The notes beneath the pieces were generated by a model. It made no database searches. It saw only the letters and a program-made list of their open reading frames with translations, and was not told the DNA's origin. Source: Leptospira bouyouniensis (GTDB taxonomy: Bacteria; Spirochaetota; Leptospiria; Leptospirales; Leptospiraceae). From it: a stretch of 64,000 bases of DNA. Location of the stretch: the NCBI RefSeq assembly GCF_004769525.1, contig NZ_RQFT01000007.1, positions 124,001-188,000 on the forward strand. The letters run 5' to 3'. The number at the start of each line of letters is the position of its first letter. Within the stretch, counting starts at the first letter, position 1. Below are positions 55,369-64,000 of this stretch, piece after piece. A program made the translations under genes and the position numbers.

Positions 55369-56145
55369 ATGGATTCTATCTTTTTTATCCTCTCCAAAGT
55401 CCTTACAGTTTTTTTATATCCTTTGCCTGTATTTTTTCTCTTTAGTTTATTCCTTTTGTTTCGAATCAAATCAGGGAAAACCAAATTCCAATTTTTTCTG
55501 ATTTGTCTTTTTTTATATTTCAGTTCAAGTTCATTTGTTGCCAACACCTTGGTGACTGGATTGGAAAAAGACTTCCCGCCAGTTCCAATTGAATCTTCCC
55601 CAAAGGCAGATGTTGCAATTGTACTCGGTGGAATGATCCAAACCATATCATCTGTAAAAGCAAGACCCGAACTCACAGATTCCGCAGATCGTATTACAGA
55701 CGCTATACGTCTATACAAAGCCGGCAAAATAAAAAAGATTCTTTTTACAGGAGGGTCTGGTTTATTACTCGCAGATGAGTTTAGAGAAGCTGACTTAGCA
55801 AAATCCTTGTTCATTGGACTTGGTGTCAAAGAAGAGGATATCATCCTAGAAAACAACTCACGAAATACGTATGAAAATGCAGTCGAAACCAAAAAAATCA
55901 TCGAGAAACATAATTTTAAATCTTACATTCTCATCACGTCTGCTTTCCATATGAAACGTTCCGCTGGTTGTTTCCAAAAACAAAATCTAGATGTATTCCC
56001 TTTCCCCACCGACTACAGATCCATTCAAATGGAATCTGGGGCATTTGAACTCTATTTACCTTCAGCAGGATATTTGGATTTAACAACTCTCAGCATCAAA
56101 GAATGGGTCGGATATTTTGTGTACCGATCAAAATCCTACCTATAA
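55369..56145 (+). CDS. YdcF/DUF218-family membrane protein (ElyC-like)
   Basis: About 258 residues from the ATG at 55369; the longer frame overlaps the upstream gene and is not supported. Two N-terminal membrane segments (about 4-26 and 38-56) are followed by the DUF218 domain: ADVAIVLGGM, KKILFTGGSGLL, ILENNSRNTYENAVETKKII and YILITSAFHMKRS. ElyC-type proteins influence envelope precursor metabolism. It precedes the ccm genes by about 80 bases. Confidence 0.88.
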   Translation: MDSIFFILSKVLTVFLYPLPVFFLFSLFLLFRIKSGKTKFQFFLICLFLYFSSSSFVANTLVTGLEKDFPPVPIESSPKADVAIVLGGMIQTISSVKARPELTDSADRITDAIRLYKAGKIKKILFTGGSGLLLADEFREADLAKSLFIGLGVKEEDIILENNSRNTYENAVETKKIIEKHNFKSYILITSAFHMKRSAGCFQKQNLDVFPFPTDYRSIQMESGAFELYLPSAGYLDLTTLSIKEWVGYFVYRSKSYL

Positions 56146-56223
56146 AACTAGGATTTTCTCAATGTTTTTGAATGACCTTTTTGTTTGACCGAAACTTGCA
56201 ATCAGAGAGGTTAGAGGAAAGAC

Positions 56224-56640
56224 GTGATTTCGTCTAAAGAATGGACCATGAATCGTAAGTTTTTAACCCTTTTATTCCTCATTGCAATCTCTCTTGGAGG
56301 CATTGCTTATTTCTCTTCTCAAGAAACATCTTATCTTCTGCTCGATGCTTCTGAACTTGCTGCCAACCAAACTAAATACTCGGAACAAAATTTACGAGTC
56401 CGCGGATTCGTTCGTGTAGGGAGTTTGGTTCGGGAAGGAAAAAAAGCCAGATTTGATTTGGAACTAAACGATCAAATCATCCCAGTATTTTTTACAGGTG
56501 AAACCCTTTTGCCAGATGCTTTCAAAGAAGGAGCAAGGGCAAGAGTTGATGGAAAATTGGAAAAGGGTGTTCTCGTGTCAAACCACGTGGAAGCAAAATG
56601 TGCTTCCAAATATGAAGCAGGGTATGCAGAGGAAAAATGA
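56224..56640 (+). CDS. ccmE: Cytochrome c maturation protein CcmE, cysteine type
   Basis: A 138-residue periplasmic heme chaperone with one N-terminal membrane segment (about 12-30) and the small beta-barrel (LRVRGFVRVGSLVREGKKARFDL, IPVFFTGETLLPDAF, GKLEKGVLVSNHVEAK). Where standard CcmE has HxxxY for covalent heme binding, this has CASKY (Cys126, Tyr130), the CxxxY variant known from archaea and sulfate reducers. The GTG start is favoured by GAGG six bases upstream; ATG at 56248 is possible. It overlaps ccmF by four bases. Confidence 0.88.
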   Translation: MISSKEWTMNRKFLTLLFLIAISLGGIAYFSSQETSYLLLDASELAANQTKYSEQNLRVRGFVRVGSLVREGKKARFDLELNDQIIPVFFTGETLLPDAFKEGARARVDGKLEKGVLVSNHVEAKCASKYEAGYAEEK

Positions 56641-58847
56641 ATAATTTAGGAACCATTTTTCTTTCTGCATCACTCGCAATTTTAATTTTCTCCGCCTTAC
56701 AAACTATATACGGAATCTTATATAAAGAACGAAAAGGTGTTGAGCTTGGCCGTTTGGCACTAATGACAAATCCTTTCGTTATCATTTTGGCATTTATTGT
56801 TCTACTGACACAACTTGTTCGTTCTGACTATAGCAATTATTATGTAGTGATGCACTCCAGTGAACACCTTCCTTTGTTTTACAAAATGACATCCATATGG
56901 TCAGGGTCATCTGGAAGTTTACTTTTTTGGAACTTAATACTGAATGTTTTCACCTTCATTGTGTTATGGCAAACTCGTAAATCCATCGAAGATCGAATCC
57001 CGATGATGAACCTCATCCTTGCAGTATTATCTGGATTTTTTAGTTTCCTTGCTGTATTTTACGGAGATGCCCAACCCTTCCGTGAATTTGTCCCTGAAGC
57101 AGCAGCAGGTAGAGGACTTAATCCACTACTCCAACACTGGGCGATGATCATCCATCCACCCATACTTTATATCGGTTATGTCAGTATCTCCATACCATTT
57201 GCGATTGCGATGTCGGCACTTGTGTCAGGACAACTTTCTGAAGATTGGATGAAGTTCATTCGTAAATGGACTTTGTTTTCTTGGTTTTTCCTAGGAACAG
57301 GAATTTTACTCGGATCCAAATGGGCCTACGAAGAGTTAGGTTGGGGAGGATATTGGGCATGGGATCCAGTCGAAAATGCATCTCTAATGCCCTGGTTACT
57401 AACAAGTGCTTTTGTCCATTCTGTAGTGATCCAAGAACGTAGAGGTATGTTGAAGTTTTGGAATATGTTACTTGTGATCCTTGCTTTTCACTTTAGTTTG
57501 CTCGGCACGTGGATCACTCGTTCTGGTGTTCTTGAAGGTCCTCATAGTTTTTCAAAATCCACGATTGGAACTCCCTTTATTGTTTATATCATCAGTAGTT
57601 TTTTATTTTTTACTGGGTTTGTCATCTACCGAAGAAAACACCTAACACCGGATAGAAATTTAGAAGCGATCACATCCAAGGAAGGAAGTTTTTTACTTAA
57701 CAATTTCCTTTTGGTACTTTCGACCGCAGCAATTTTGTTAGGTGTCTTTTCACCACTATTGTATGGCAAAGAATTTAAGGCACCTTGGTTTAACTCATGG
57801 GGAGTACCTGCCGGGATCTTTTTATTATTGCTTATGGGTTCTGCACCATTACTTGCTTGGAGAAAAGGAGCAGGTGCTGTTTTTTTATCCACCCTACTCA
57901 AACCTTTTCTTTTTGGAATTTTTGGGGGAGCGGTTTACATCCTATTTTATTCGCAAAACTTCACAAAACCTGATAACAAATATGGAGACGTCCTTGCTGA
58001 AGTATATTCAGTCCTTACAGTAGGAATTGGTATGTTTACCATTGCAGGTATCGTACAAGAATACTACCGAGGGATAAAAGCAAGACGTGATGAACATAAA
58101 GATGAGTCTTTATTCAAAGCTGGACTCAACTTAATGTTAAAAAACAAAAGGAGGTATGGTGGTTATTTAGTTCACTTTTCACTGGTTCTCATCTTCATAG
58201 GTTATGCTGGCAATGCATTTAAAATCAATACTTCTGTTCGTTTTTTTTATGAGTTGCAACCTCCAACTTCCGAAGAAATCATTTACCAGTCCATCGACAA
58301 AGCGATGATAGGTGGATACCAAATAGAAGCAACAACGTTAAAAATCAAACCTGTGCTCATTTCGGGTCTAGGTGGTGAACCAAATATCCAAAATGTGATA
58401 GTTTCCCAAGAAGCAAGTTATGGAATTTATCGTGGTTTGGATAAAATTGCTACACTCGATACAGAAAGACGGTTTTATCCACAGATTTCTCACCTAACAG
58501 GTGATTTCGAGACTCATATCCCAACAAGTGAACCTGCAATCCATTCTATGGCAAAGGAAGACTTTTATATCCAACTTGGTGCGATCGAAACATCTGATTT
58601 AAAATCAGAAAATCCAGATCTTCCACTGATGTTTATGCAATATTACTTCACTCCCGGAAATCAAACAGACAAACTCAAATCCTTCTTAAACTTTCCAAGG
58701 CAAATTGTTGCAAATTTAGAAGTTTGGATTAACCCTTTAGTGAAATTGATTTGGCTTGGATCGGTGTTGTACTTTTTGACAGGTATCTTTTTATTACTCC
58801 CCATTGGAGAAAAAAGAAAACAACCAAAAGGAAATTTTACAGTATGA
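56637..58847 (+). CDS. ccmF: Cytochrome c heme lyase CcmF
   Basis: A 736-residue membrane protein with about fourteen segments. The heme-handling WWD region GGYWAWDPVENASLMPWLL is intact, and His residues in HWAMIIHPPILYIGY and in the later SLLGTWITRSGVLEGPHSF match CcmF/NrfE. It joins heme to apocytochrome thiols at the periplasmic side. It overlaps ccmE and the CcmH-like gene by four bases each, an operon. Confidence 0.94.
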   Translation: MNNLGTIFLSASLAILIFSALQTIYGILYKERKGVELGRLALMTNPFVIILAFIVLLTQLVRSDYSNYYVVMHSSEHLPLFYKMTSIWSGSSGSLLFWNLILNVFTFIVLWQTRKSIEDRIPMMNLILAVLSGFFSFLAVFYGDAQPFREFVPEAAAGRGLNPLLQHWAMIIHPPILYIGYVSISIPFAIAMSALVSGQLSEDWMKFIRKWTLFSWFFLGTGILLGSKWAYEELGWGGYWAWDPVENASLMPWLLTSAFVHSVVIQERRGMLKFWNMLLVILAFHFSLLGTWITRSGVLEGPHSFSKSTIGTPFIVYIISSFLFFTGFVIYRRKHLTPDRNLEAITSKEGSFLLNNFLLVLSTAAILLGVFSPLLYGKEFKAPWFNSWGVPAGIFLLLLMGSAPLLAWRKGAGAVFLSTLLKPFLFGIFGGAVYILFYSQNFTKPDNKYGDVLAEVYSVLTVGIGMFTIAGIVQEYYRGIKARRDEHKDESLFKAGLNLMLKNKRRYGGYLVHFSLVLIFIGYAGNAFKINTSVRFFYELQPPTSEEIIYQSIDKAMIGGYQIEATTLKIKPVLISGLGGEPNIQNVIVSQEASYGIYRGLDKIATLDTERRFYPQISHLTGDFETHIPTSEPAIHSMAKEDFYIQLGAIETSDLKSENPDLPLMFMQYYFTPGNQTDKLKSFLNFPRQIVANLEVWINPLVKLIWLGSVLYFLTGIFLLLPIGEKRKQPKGNFTV

Positions 58848-59548
58848 CTTTATTTGATTTCCTTACCACTACTTCCAAAGAAAAAACAAACCAATCAAAT
58901 TTGGATTTGGTAAAAATTCAAAAGAACAAATGTGATCAAAAATCGATTTCAATGGGATCGATGGTGGCCATATTATTTTCTTTTTTTCTGTTTTTAGGAA
59001 CTTCGAATTCTCTTTTTTCTCAAAAAACAACCACCAATCTCAAAGAAGAAAAACAAATCCAAACCTTTCTCAAGGTTACGGAAAAAATCCGTTGTATATG
59101 TTTACCAAGTCTACCCATCCAATCGTGTTCTTTTAATATGTGTGCAGCTTCTAGTTATCTGAAGACATTCATTGAAAACAGGATCAAAGATGGGATGGGC
59201 GAGGAAGAAATCATTTCCAAAATGGAAAATGGATTTGGTGAAAGTGTATTAAAAGATCCTATCGTTTTAATGTTCCAAGAAAACGGAAACCAAGGAATGG
59301 TGGATTCAATTGTTTATGGTTTTGGTCCAAAAATACTCGCAAAACCAGATGATACTTGGATCAATGCCACCTTACTTGGAATAGGTGTTCTTGGATTGTA
59401 TGGAATTTACCGATATGGGACTAAAAAATCAAGAGAGAACTTAGCTTCGAATAAAAATTCTGCAACCAAGGAATCAAATTCCAATCACAATCTCTCTTCT
59501 ACCACAGATGCCATCAAAGAAAAAATTCGAAAATTCGAGGAATCCTAA
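58844..59548 (+). CDS. CcmH-like cytochrome c biogenesis protein
   Basis: A 234-residue protein starting at the ATG that overlaps the ccmF stop. Membrane segments are at about 39-57 and 187-204. The CcmH domain is seen in KIRCICLPSLPIQSC, LKTFIENRIKDGMGEEEIISKMENGFGESVL. Instead of the usual LRCxxC there is RCIC (Cys84, Cys86) with further Cys95 and Cys100, so the thiol-redox site is altered. It ends in a Ser/Asn-rich cytoplasmic tail. Context with ccmE and ccmF supports the role. Confidence 0.8.
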   Translation: MTLFDFLTTTSKEKTNQSNLDLVKIQKNKCDQKSISMGSMVAILFSFFLFLGTSNSLFSQKTTTNLKEEKQIQTFLKVTEKIRCICLPSLPIQSCSFNMCAASSYLKTFIENRIKDGMGEEEIISKMENGFGESVLKDPIVLMFQENGNQGMVDSIVYGFGPKILAKPDDTWINATLLGIGVLGLYGIYRYGTKKSRENLASNKNSATKESNSNHNLSSTTDAIKEKIRKFEES

Positions 59549-59624
59549 GGATACATTAACAGAAGTTTGTCTCATTTAAATTGAAAAAAGGTTCTATTCT
59601 TCTTGTTCGGTAGAGTTAAAATTT

Positions 59625-60812
59625 TTATTCATGATTTGTCGAATTATTGAGTTGGTCATTCCATTCCTTTCGGATTTTGACAAGGGCAGAAACAAGAGAA
59701 TTTGTATCTTCATGGGATAACTTTGCATTCAAACTGATCCTTAATCTTGGAGTTGGTACTGTCGGTGGACGAATAGCACGTACATCCAAACCAATCTCTT
59801 GCAATCGTTTTCCATAAAACAGAGCTTCCTTTTCCGAATTGAGTAACAAAGGAATGATATGTGACTCTGTATTCGTGATAACAAAACCTGAATCTAATAA
59901 TGATTGTTTTAAATGATATGCCAAGGAATGTAAATTTACCCGCACTTCGTCCATAGAACGTAACAAATTTAAAACAAAAATGGCTAATTTGGAGATAATA
60001 GGAAGTGGGGCCGTGGAAAAAATAAAAGACCGCATCACATTGACTAAATGGTCTCTACCAATTTTTTTTGTTACGATGACTCCACCTTCTAAACCAAACG
60101 ATTTGCCTAATGTATACACTCGGTAATCAATGGATTTGATACTTTCGGTTGGCAAATCACGAAATAATATTCCCTTCCCTTCTTTGCCATAAACTCCAAT
60201 TGCATGTGCTTCATCTACAACAAGAACAAATCCAAACTCTTCCTTTAGTTGAAGGAGAGTTTTAAAGTTAGGGCTATCTCCATCCATACTAAATAGCGAT
60301 TCTGTCACGACGATTCGTTTGTGTTTTCTCGATGGATCTTCTAAGTCAGTTTTCTGTAATAATGATTTTAGGTGTTCTAAGTCTAAATGATTGTAATATT
60401 TTTTTTTGGCTCCAGAAATTCGAATTCCATCAAGAATAGAGGCATGGTTTAATCTGTCGGTAAACACATAACAGTCTGGTGCTGCAATGGAATCAATCAG
60501 TCCAAAATTGGCAACAAAACCTGTAGAAACCAGTAATGCAGCTTCTCCTTCTACAAAAGATGCAAATTCTTTTTCGAATAGGTCCATGGAATCAAAATTC
60601 CCTCGGACGAGACGAGATGCTGTTGAACCAAATGGGTATTCATCTTGTAAGGTTTGGTAATATTCCAACATACGTGGGTTAGATGAAAGACCCAGATAAT
60701 CATTGGAACAAAAATCAATCCCTTGATAGGTTTTTGTTTCCCGGAATAATTGTTTCTCCTTGATGGATTCCAATTTTGTTTGAATTTCTTCCCAATGGAG
60801 GCTCACAATCAC
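59625..60812 (-). CDS. bioF: 8-amino-7-oxononanoate synthase (BioF-like)
   Basis: A 395-residue alpha-oxoamine synthase. FCSNDYLGLSSNPRM, GSTASRLVRGNFDSMDLFE, LVVDEAHAIGVYG and YTLGKSFGLEGGV (PLP Lys) are clear. In biotin synthesis it condenses pimeloyl thioester with L-alanine; related KBL enzymes use glycine, and the motifs alone do not fully separate them. No other bio genes are near. The start is GTG at 60812. It is convergent with the CcmH-like gene. Confidence 0.87.
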   Translation of the reverse strand: MIVSLHWEEIQTKLESIKEKQLFRETKTYQGIDFCSNDYLGLSSNPRMLEYYQTLQDEYPFGSTASRLVRGNFDSMDLFEKEFASFVEGEAALLVSTGFVANFGLIDSIAAPDCYVFTDRLNHASILDGIRISGAKKKYYNHLDLEHLKSLLQKTDLEDPSRKHKRIVVTESLFSMDGDSPNFKTLLQLKEEFGFVLVVDEAHAIGVYGKEGKGILFRDLPTESIKSIDYRVYTLGKSFGLEGGVIVTKKIGRDHLVNVMRSFIFSTAPLPIISKLAIFVLNLLRSMDEVRVNLHSLAYHLKQSLLDSGFVITNTESHIIPLLLNSEKEALFYGKRLQEIGLDVRAIRPPTVPTPRLRISLNAKLSHEDTNSLVSALVKIRKEWNDQLNNSTNHE

Positions 60813-60880
60813 CAGATTTCTGAACCTAAATTTTTTTCCGATTTAAATTTTGAAAGAATTTGTTAGAATATACCAAAGAA

Positions 60881-61635
60881 ATGGAACTTTTGCCAAAAGA
60901 TTCTTTGGAACAAATTCGAAATGCGCGTTCCCTCGTGTTTTTAACAGGTGCAGGAATCTCCCATGAAAGTGGTATCCCAACGTTTAGAGGAGAAGGAGGG
61001 CTATGGAAAAACTTCAAAGCAGAAGACTTGGCAACGCCAAAAGCCTTCCAAAACAATCCGGAACTAGTTTGGGAATGGTATGACTTTCGAAGAGAAATTT
61101 GCAAAAATGCCAACCCGAATCCTGGCCACCTAACCATAGCCAAATGGCAAAAAAATCAAATTTCGTGAGTCTTATTACTCAAAATGTTGATGGACTCCAC
61201 CCCCGTTCTGGTAGTCCTTCGCTTTTAGAATTACATGGAAACATTTTCAGAGCCAGATGTACAAAATGTTCGGAAAAATTTCATTTAGTAGATGATGGAC
61301 TCGACCATTCTGGTCTTAAGTATTGCAAATACTGTGAATCCTTACTCAGACCTGATATTGTTTGGTTTGGAGAAGAATATGACCAAAACTTGCTCACCAA
61401 AAGTTGGGAACTTTGTAAACAGTCTCAAGTTGTGTTTGTGATTGGGACCAGTGCCAATGTATCGGTTCCTGCCAACTTAGCACTCACTGCCATTCGAAAC
61501 GGTGCTTTAGGGATCGAAATTAACCCAGAAGAAACAAACCTCACACTTTCCATGAAACATCACTTTGGTGGTAAGTCAGGAGAAGTTTTACCAAAAATTT
61601 GGAACGAACTTTTTCCAAACGAATCTTTAGAATAA
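60881..61635 (+). pseudogene. Sir2-family NAD-dependent deacylase with frameshift
   Basis: Two frames together encode one sirtuin. The first (60881-61168) has LTGAGISHESGIPTFRG and WYDFRRE, whose Tyr67/Arg70 pair marks the class III (desuccinylase/CobB) type. The second, in the -1 frame, continues with SLITQNVDGLHPRSG, LLELHGNIF, four zinc cysteines (CTKC, CKYC) and GTSANVSVPA to 61635. The break is at a run of seven A (61149-61155); eight would restore one frame reading KWQKKSNFVSLITQNVD. It is either a recent mutation, a sequencing error or slippage-dependent expression. Confidence 0.85.
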
Positions 61636-61752
61636 AAAACTGAGTTGATACCTAAAATATAATTTTAACCACATATAAAAACTAAATCACTCAAATGAAA
61701 TTTAACAAATTAACCATTTACTTTCTAGATAATAAAAAAGGAATCCAATTCA

Positions 61753-62109
61753 ATGCTAACAGTCGCTTTACTCATTCTTTCTAACATTTTTATGACCTTT
61801 GCTTGGTATGGTCACTTAAAGTATGCAAAATCAAACCAAATGTTTTATGTGATTTTATTTTCTTGGGGGATTGCGTTTTTTGAATATGTTCTCATGGTTC
61901 CCGCCAATCGTATTGGGTATACGGTTTACAAATTTGAAGGGTTCCAATTAAAAATCATCCAAGAGATCATCACAATTTTTGTATTCATTTTATTTGCGAC
62001 ATTGTTCCTTGGGGAAAAAATTAAATGGAACTATATCGTAAGCTTTGGATTGATATTACTCGCAGGTTATTTTGCGTTTGGTTTTGGTAACAATTCAAAT
62101 AGTCACTAG
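61753..62109 (+). CDS. DUF486-family membrane protein
   Basis: A 118-residue protein with four membrane segments. FMTFAWYGHLKYAK, FFEYVLMVPANRIGY and FQLKIIQEIITIFVF are typical of DUF486, small proteins resembling DMT-type transporters. The function is unknown. Its 3' end overlaps the convergent coaB gene by 15 bases. Confidence 0.88.
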   Translation: MLTVALLILSNIFMTFAWYGHLKYAKSNQMFYVILFSWGIAFFEYVLMVPANRIGYTVYKFEGFQLKIIQEIITIFVFILFATLFLGEKIKWNYIVSFGLILLAGYFAFGFGNNSNSH

Positions 62110-62772
62110 GAAATGAACAAGTGAAAGGGCCAAGTCTTCTTTTGGCATAGGGCCGATCTCTTTTACAAGTCCATTTGGACCAAAGATCCGTAAAATCGAT
62201 TCTACTTCGCCAAACCCTTTTCCATGTCCCACTACATTGCCGACGATATAATGAAGACCTTTTCGGATCAGTTTTTCTCTAGCATGTTTTTCCAAATCAT
62301 TGGTCTCGGCTGCAAACCCCACCCGGATGGAATTTTGGATTTGGTTTTCTTTGACATATTCATCCACTTGTTTTAAGACATCGGGATTTTCTTCAAGTTC
62401 TAGTAGTAACCCCTTACTCCCTTCCGAACTTCTTTCTTTTTTGATTTTATGTTCTGCGGTCATGATGGGCCGAAAATCTGCAGGTGCTGCAGCCATCACT
62501 AGTAATGTATCATTTTGCAATTGAGACAAGACAGTATCTCGAAGTTGCATTGTGGTTTCCACTTCTAAGTTCTGTTTGGCGCCAGAAACATTTGCATAAC
62601 GTTCTAAAGTATTCCCATGGATATAAATTACTTCCACAGGGTATTGTAAAAAACTTTTGGCAATTTCATATCCCATTTTGCCAGAAGAGGCATTGGAAAT
62701 ATAACGGACGGGGTCAATCCATTCCCTTGTGGGGCCTGAGGTGACAATGACTCGTTTGAATTTTAAATTCAT
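62095..62772 (-). CDS. coaB: Phosphopantothenate-cysteine ligase domain protein
   Basis: A 225-residue protein matching only the CoaB half of the usual CoaBC fusion. [29 protein letters not shown] is the nucleotide loop, AAPADFRP and [20 protein letters not shown] follow. It joins cysteine to 4'-phosphopantothenate in coenzyme A synthesis. It overlaps the stop of the CoaC gene by four bases (ATGA), so the two halves are translated in sequence. Confidence 0.92.
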   Translation of the reverse strand: MNLKFKRVIVTSGPTREWIDPVRYISNASSGKMGYEIAKSFLQYPVEVIYIHGNTLERYANVSGAKQNLEVETTMQLRDTVLSQLQNDTLLVMAAAPADFRPIMTAEHKIKKERSSEGSKGLLLELEENPDVLKQVDEYVKENQIQNSIRVGFAAETNDLEKHAREKLIRKGLHYIVGNVVGHGKGFGEVESILRIFGPNGLVKEIGPMPKEDLALSLVHFLVTI

Positions 62773-63299
62773 GAATTTTTTTTGTGAAACTCGATGATTT
62801 GTTCCATGATGGTTTCAACTGTTGCCAGTTTGCCATACCCTTCATCACCACAAACGACAATCCCTTTATCAGGGGATACAATGTGTACGCCATCTGCTTC
62901 TAACGTTTTTAAGTTCCTTTGCACAGCTTTATGAAGGTACATTCCAGGATTCATGGAGGGGGCGATTAACACAGGTGAAGTGCAGGCAAGATAAGTTGAA
63001 GTTACCAAATCATCGGCAATACCATTTGCCATTTTACCAATGATGTTTGCAGATGCCGGAACTACAGCTAAAACAGAAGCAATGTTTTTGATTTCGATAT
63101 GAGCCATACCAGTATCAAACTCATCTACCCTTACCGGTTTTCCGGTTAAGGCTTCAAAGGTGATTTTTCCAACAAATTTAGTGGCATTAGAAGTCATAAT
63201 CACACGCACAGGGTATCCATTTTTGGTAAGACCACGTACCAAATCACAAGCTTTGTAAGATGCAATGGAACCAGAAACGGCGACGATGATTTCTTTCAT
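62769..63299 (-). CDS. coaC: Phosphopantothenoylcysteine decarboxylase
   Basis: A 176-residue HFCD flavoprotein matching the CoaC half of Coa[21 protein letters not shown] binds [37 protein letters not shown] carries the active-site His and the PASANxxxK motif, and [15 protein letters not shown] the substrate-recognition clamp. It decarboxylates 4'-phosphopantothenoylcysteine. The gene abuts the CBS-domain gene upstream and overlaps coaB downstream. Confidence 0.93.
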   Translation of the reverse strand: MKEIIVAVSGSIASYKACDLVRGLTKNGYPVRVIMTSNATKFVGKITFEALTGKPVRVDEFDTGMAHIEIKNIASVLAVVPASANIIGKMANGIADDLVTSTYLACTSPVLIAPSMNPGMYLHKAVQRNLKTLEADGVHIVSPDKGIVVCGDEGYGKLATVETIMEQIIEFHKKNS

Positions 63300-64000
63300 T
63301 TAACGGTCCTCGTATGATAATTCCCGTTCCATTTCGGAATCATGGTCTTCTTCTATTTTCGGTGTGAAGAGGATGGAAATGATTTTGTTACCTTCCATTT
63401 TTTTCACTTTGAGGCTACCTTTTTTGATTTGGACGATACTCCCTTCTTTTGGCATATCCTCGTTTTTTTCCATAAAGTAACCAGCGATGGTACGAACCTC
63501 TTCCATATCAGAAGGTTCTTCACCTTCTAAGATATCGGTTAAACTAGAAAGTTCGGTTTCCCCATCCAAAGTAATGGTTTTGGTTTTTTTGTTTTTGGAT
63601 GTGACATCCACTTCATCCGTATCTGTTTCATCTCGGATTTCACCAAAAAACTCTTCGATAATATCTTCTAACGTGAGTAAACCTGAAACTCCACCATACT
63701 CATCTATGACAATCGCCATATGTTGTTTTTTTTCACGGAGTTTTGTCATCACACGTTCGATGGACATAGATTCAGGAACTTTGACAAAATCCTTTTCCAT
63801 GATGACAGTGATTTTTTCCTTTTTGCCTTTCGCAGAAAGATGAGCCGCTTGCCATTTTAAATATTTTTGAACGTGAACAATCCCAACAATTTTATCCAAT
63901 GTTTGGTTATATACAGGGTATCTTGAAAAACTATGTTCGGCAATGAGAGGGAGTAATTTATCAATCGTTGATTCTTGTGGAATTCCGATGATGGAAAGAC
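63300..64000 (-). CDS. CBS/CorC_HlyC-domain protein (hemolysin/CNNM family), partial
   Basis: The reading frame stays open to the right edge (LSIIGIPQESTIDKLLPLIAEHSFSRYPVYNQ), so the N terminus lies outside. Visible are the end of a first CBS domain, a second CBS domain (PESMSIERVMTKLREKKQHMAIVIDEYGGVSGLLTLEDIIEEFFGEI) and a C-terminal transporter-associated domain. The usual membrane DUF21 domain would be upstream. Family members act in Mg2+/Co2+ handling; the hemolysin name is historical. The stop abuts the coaC start. Confidence 0.9.
   Translation of the reverse strand, partial: LSIIGIPQESTIDKLLPLIAEHSFSRYPVYNQTLDKIVGIVHVQKYLKWQAAHLSAKGKKEKITVIMEKDFVKVPESMSIERVMTKLREKKQHMAIVIDEYGGVSGLLTLEDIIEEFFGEIRDETDTDEVDVTSKNKKTKTITLDGETELSSLTDILEGEEPSDMEEVRTIAGYFMEKNEDMPKEGSIVQIKKGSLKVKKMEGNKIISILFTPKIEEDHDSEMERELSYEDR

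Noticed and set aside
63300..64000. Hemolysin toxin
   Set aside because: CBS plus CorC_HlyC-type domains indicate an ion-handling CNNM-like protein; the hemolysin label is historical.

Overview
The window is about 64 kb of an AT-rich bacterial chromosome that I assign to Leptospira, most likely a saprophytic (L. biflexa-like) lineage. The assignment rests on the combination of periplasmic-flagellum genes (flgB, flgC, fliE, fliF), lipoproteins with loose spirochaetal lipoboxes, RecA-like RadA, a c-di-AMP synthase next to dapB/dapA, and the general protein style. This is inference from gene content; no database search was possible. I see no rRNA, tRNA, insertion sequence, prophage or CRISPR array. 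Genes are densely packed, with many ATGA start/stop overlaps and five convergent pairs whose coding ends overlap.

Layout. 1-4143 (minus): two secreted triacylglycerol lipases, each followed by a lipase-foldase-like gene, the last running off the left edge. 4413-9280: a lipoprotein, radA plus an RNase D-like exonuclease, and a GH36 alpha-galactosidase. 9350-13292 (plus): a lipoprotein, a DUF4105/Lnb-like periplasmic protein and a polytopic membrane protein. 13249-18869: a response-regulator phosphatase, a hypothetical protein, an HDAC-like deacetylase, pyruvate kinase and an HI0933-like flavoprotein. 18873-24118 (minus): glyoxalase I and a membrane fatty-acid hydroxylase, then a complete Mla/MCE lipid-transport operon (STAS-MlaE, MlaF-like ATPase, MlaD, PqiC-like lipoprotein). 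24159-27314 (plus): a membrane-anchored AraC regulator, a second hydroxylase and an SDR. 27437-30003: a TolB-like lipoprotein and flgB-flgC-fliE. 30042-35627 (minus): a DUF4430-like lipoprotein, an MBL hydrolase, and glpD/APH-like kinase/FGGY kinase.

35820-39368 is a small regulon: an FLVCR-like MFS transporter, a TetR regulator and a class III aminotransferase, with matching palindromes in front of the transporter and between regulator and aminotransferase. 39674-41374 is fliF, detached from flgBC-fliE. 41402-43963 is an adenylate cyclase with a very large, apparently duplicated membrane sensor. 44041-48591 holds an alpha/beta hydrolase and cdaR-cdaA-dapB-dapA. 48669-50759 pairs a WecA/MraY-like transferase with a DUF368 (PopT-type) undecaprenyl-phosphate translocase. 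50725-54875 holds an aromatic amino acid ammonia-lyase with tyrosine-type selectivity residues, an NhaD-type antiporter and an MBL hydrolase. 54938-59548 (plus) holds a hypothetical protein, a YdcF-like protein and the cytochrome c maturation genes ccmE-ccmF-ccmH, with unusual cysteines in CcmE and CcmH. 59625-64000 holds bioF, a frameshifted class III sirtuin gene, a DUF486 protein, separate coaB and coaC genes and a CBS/CorC-domain protein cut by the right edge.

The observations most worth a second look are the TetR twin-operator regulon, the duplicated-sensor adenylate cyclase, the cysteine-type Ccm system, the lipase/foldase tandem pairs, the sirtuin frameshift in a poly-A run, the AraC-linked direct repeats and the predicted tyrosine ammonia-lyase.
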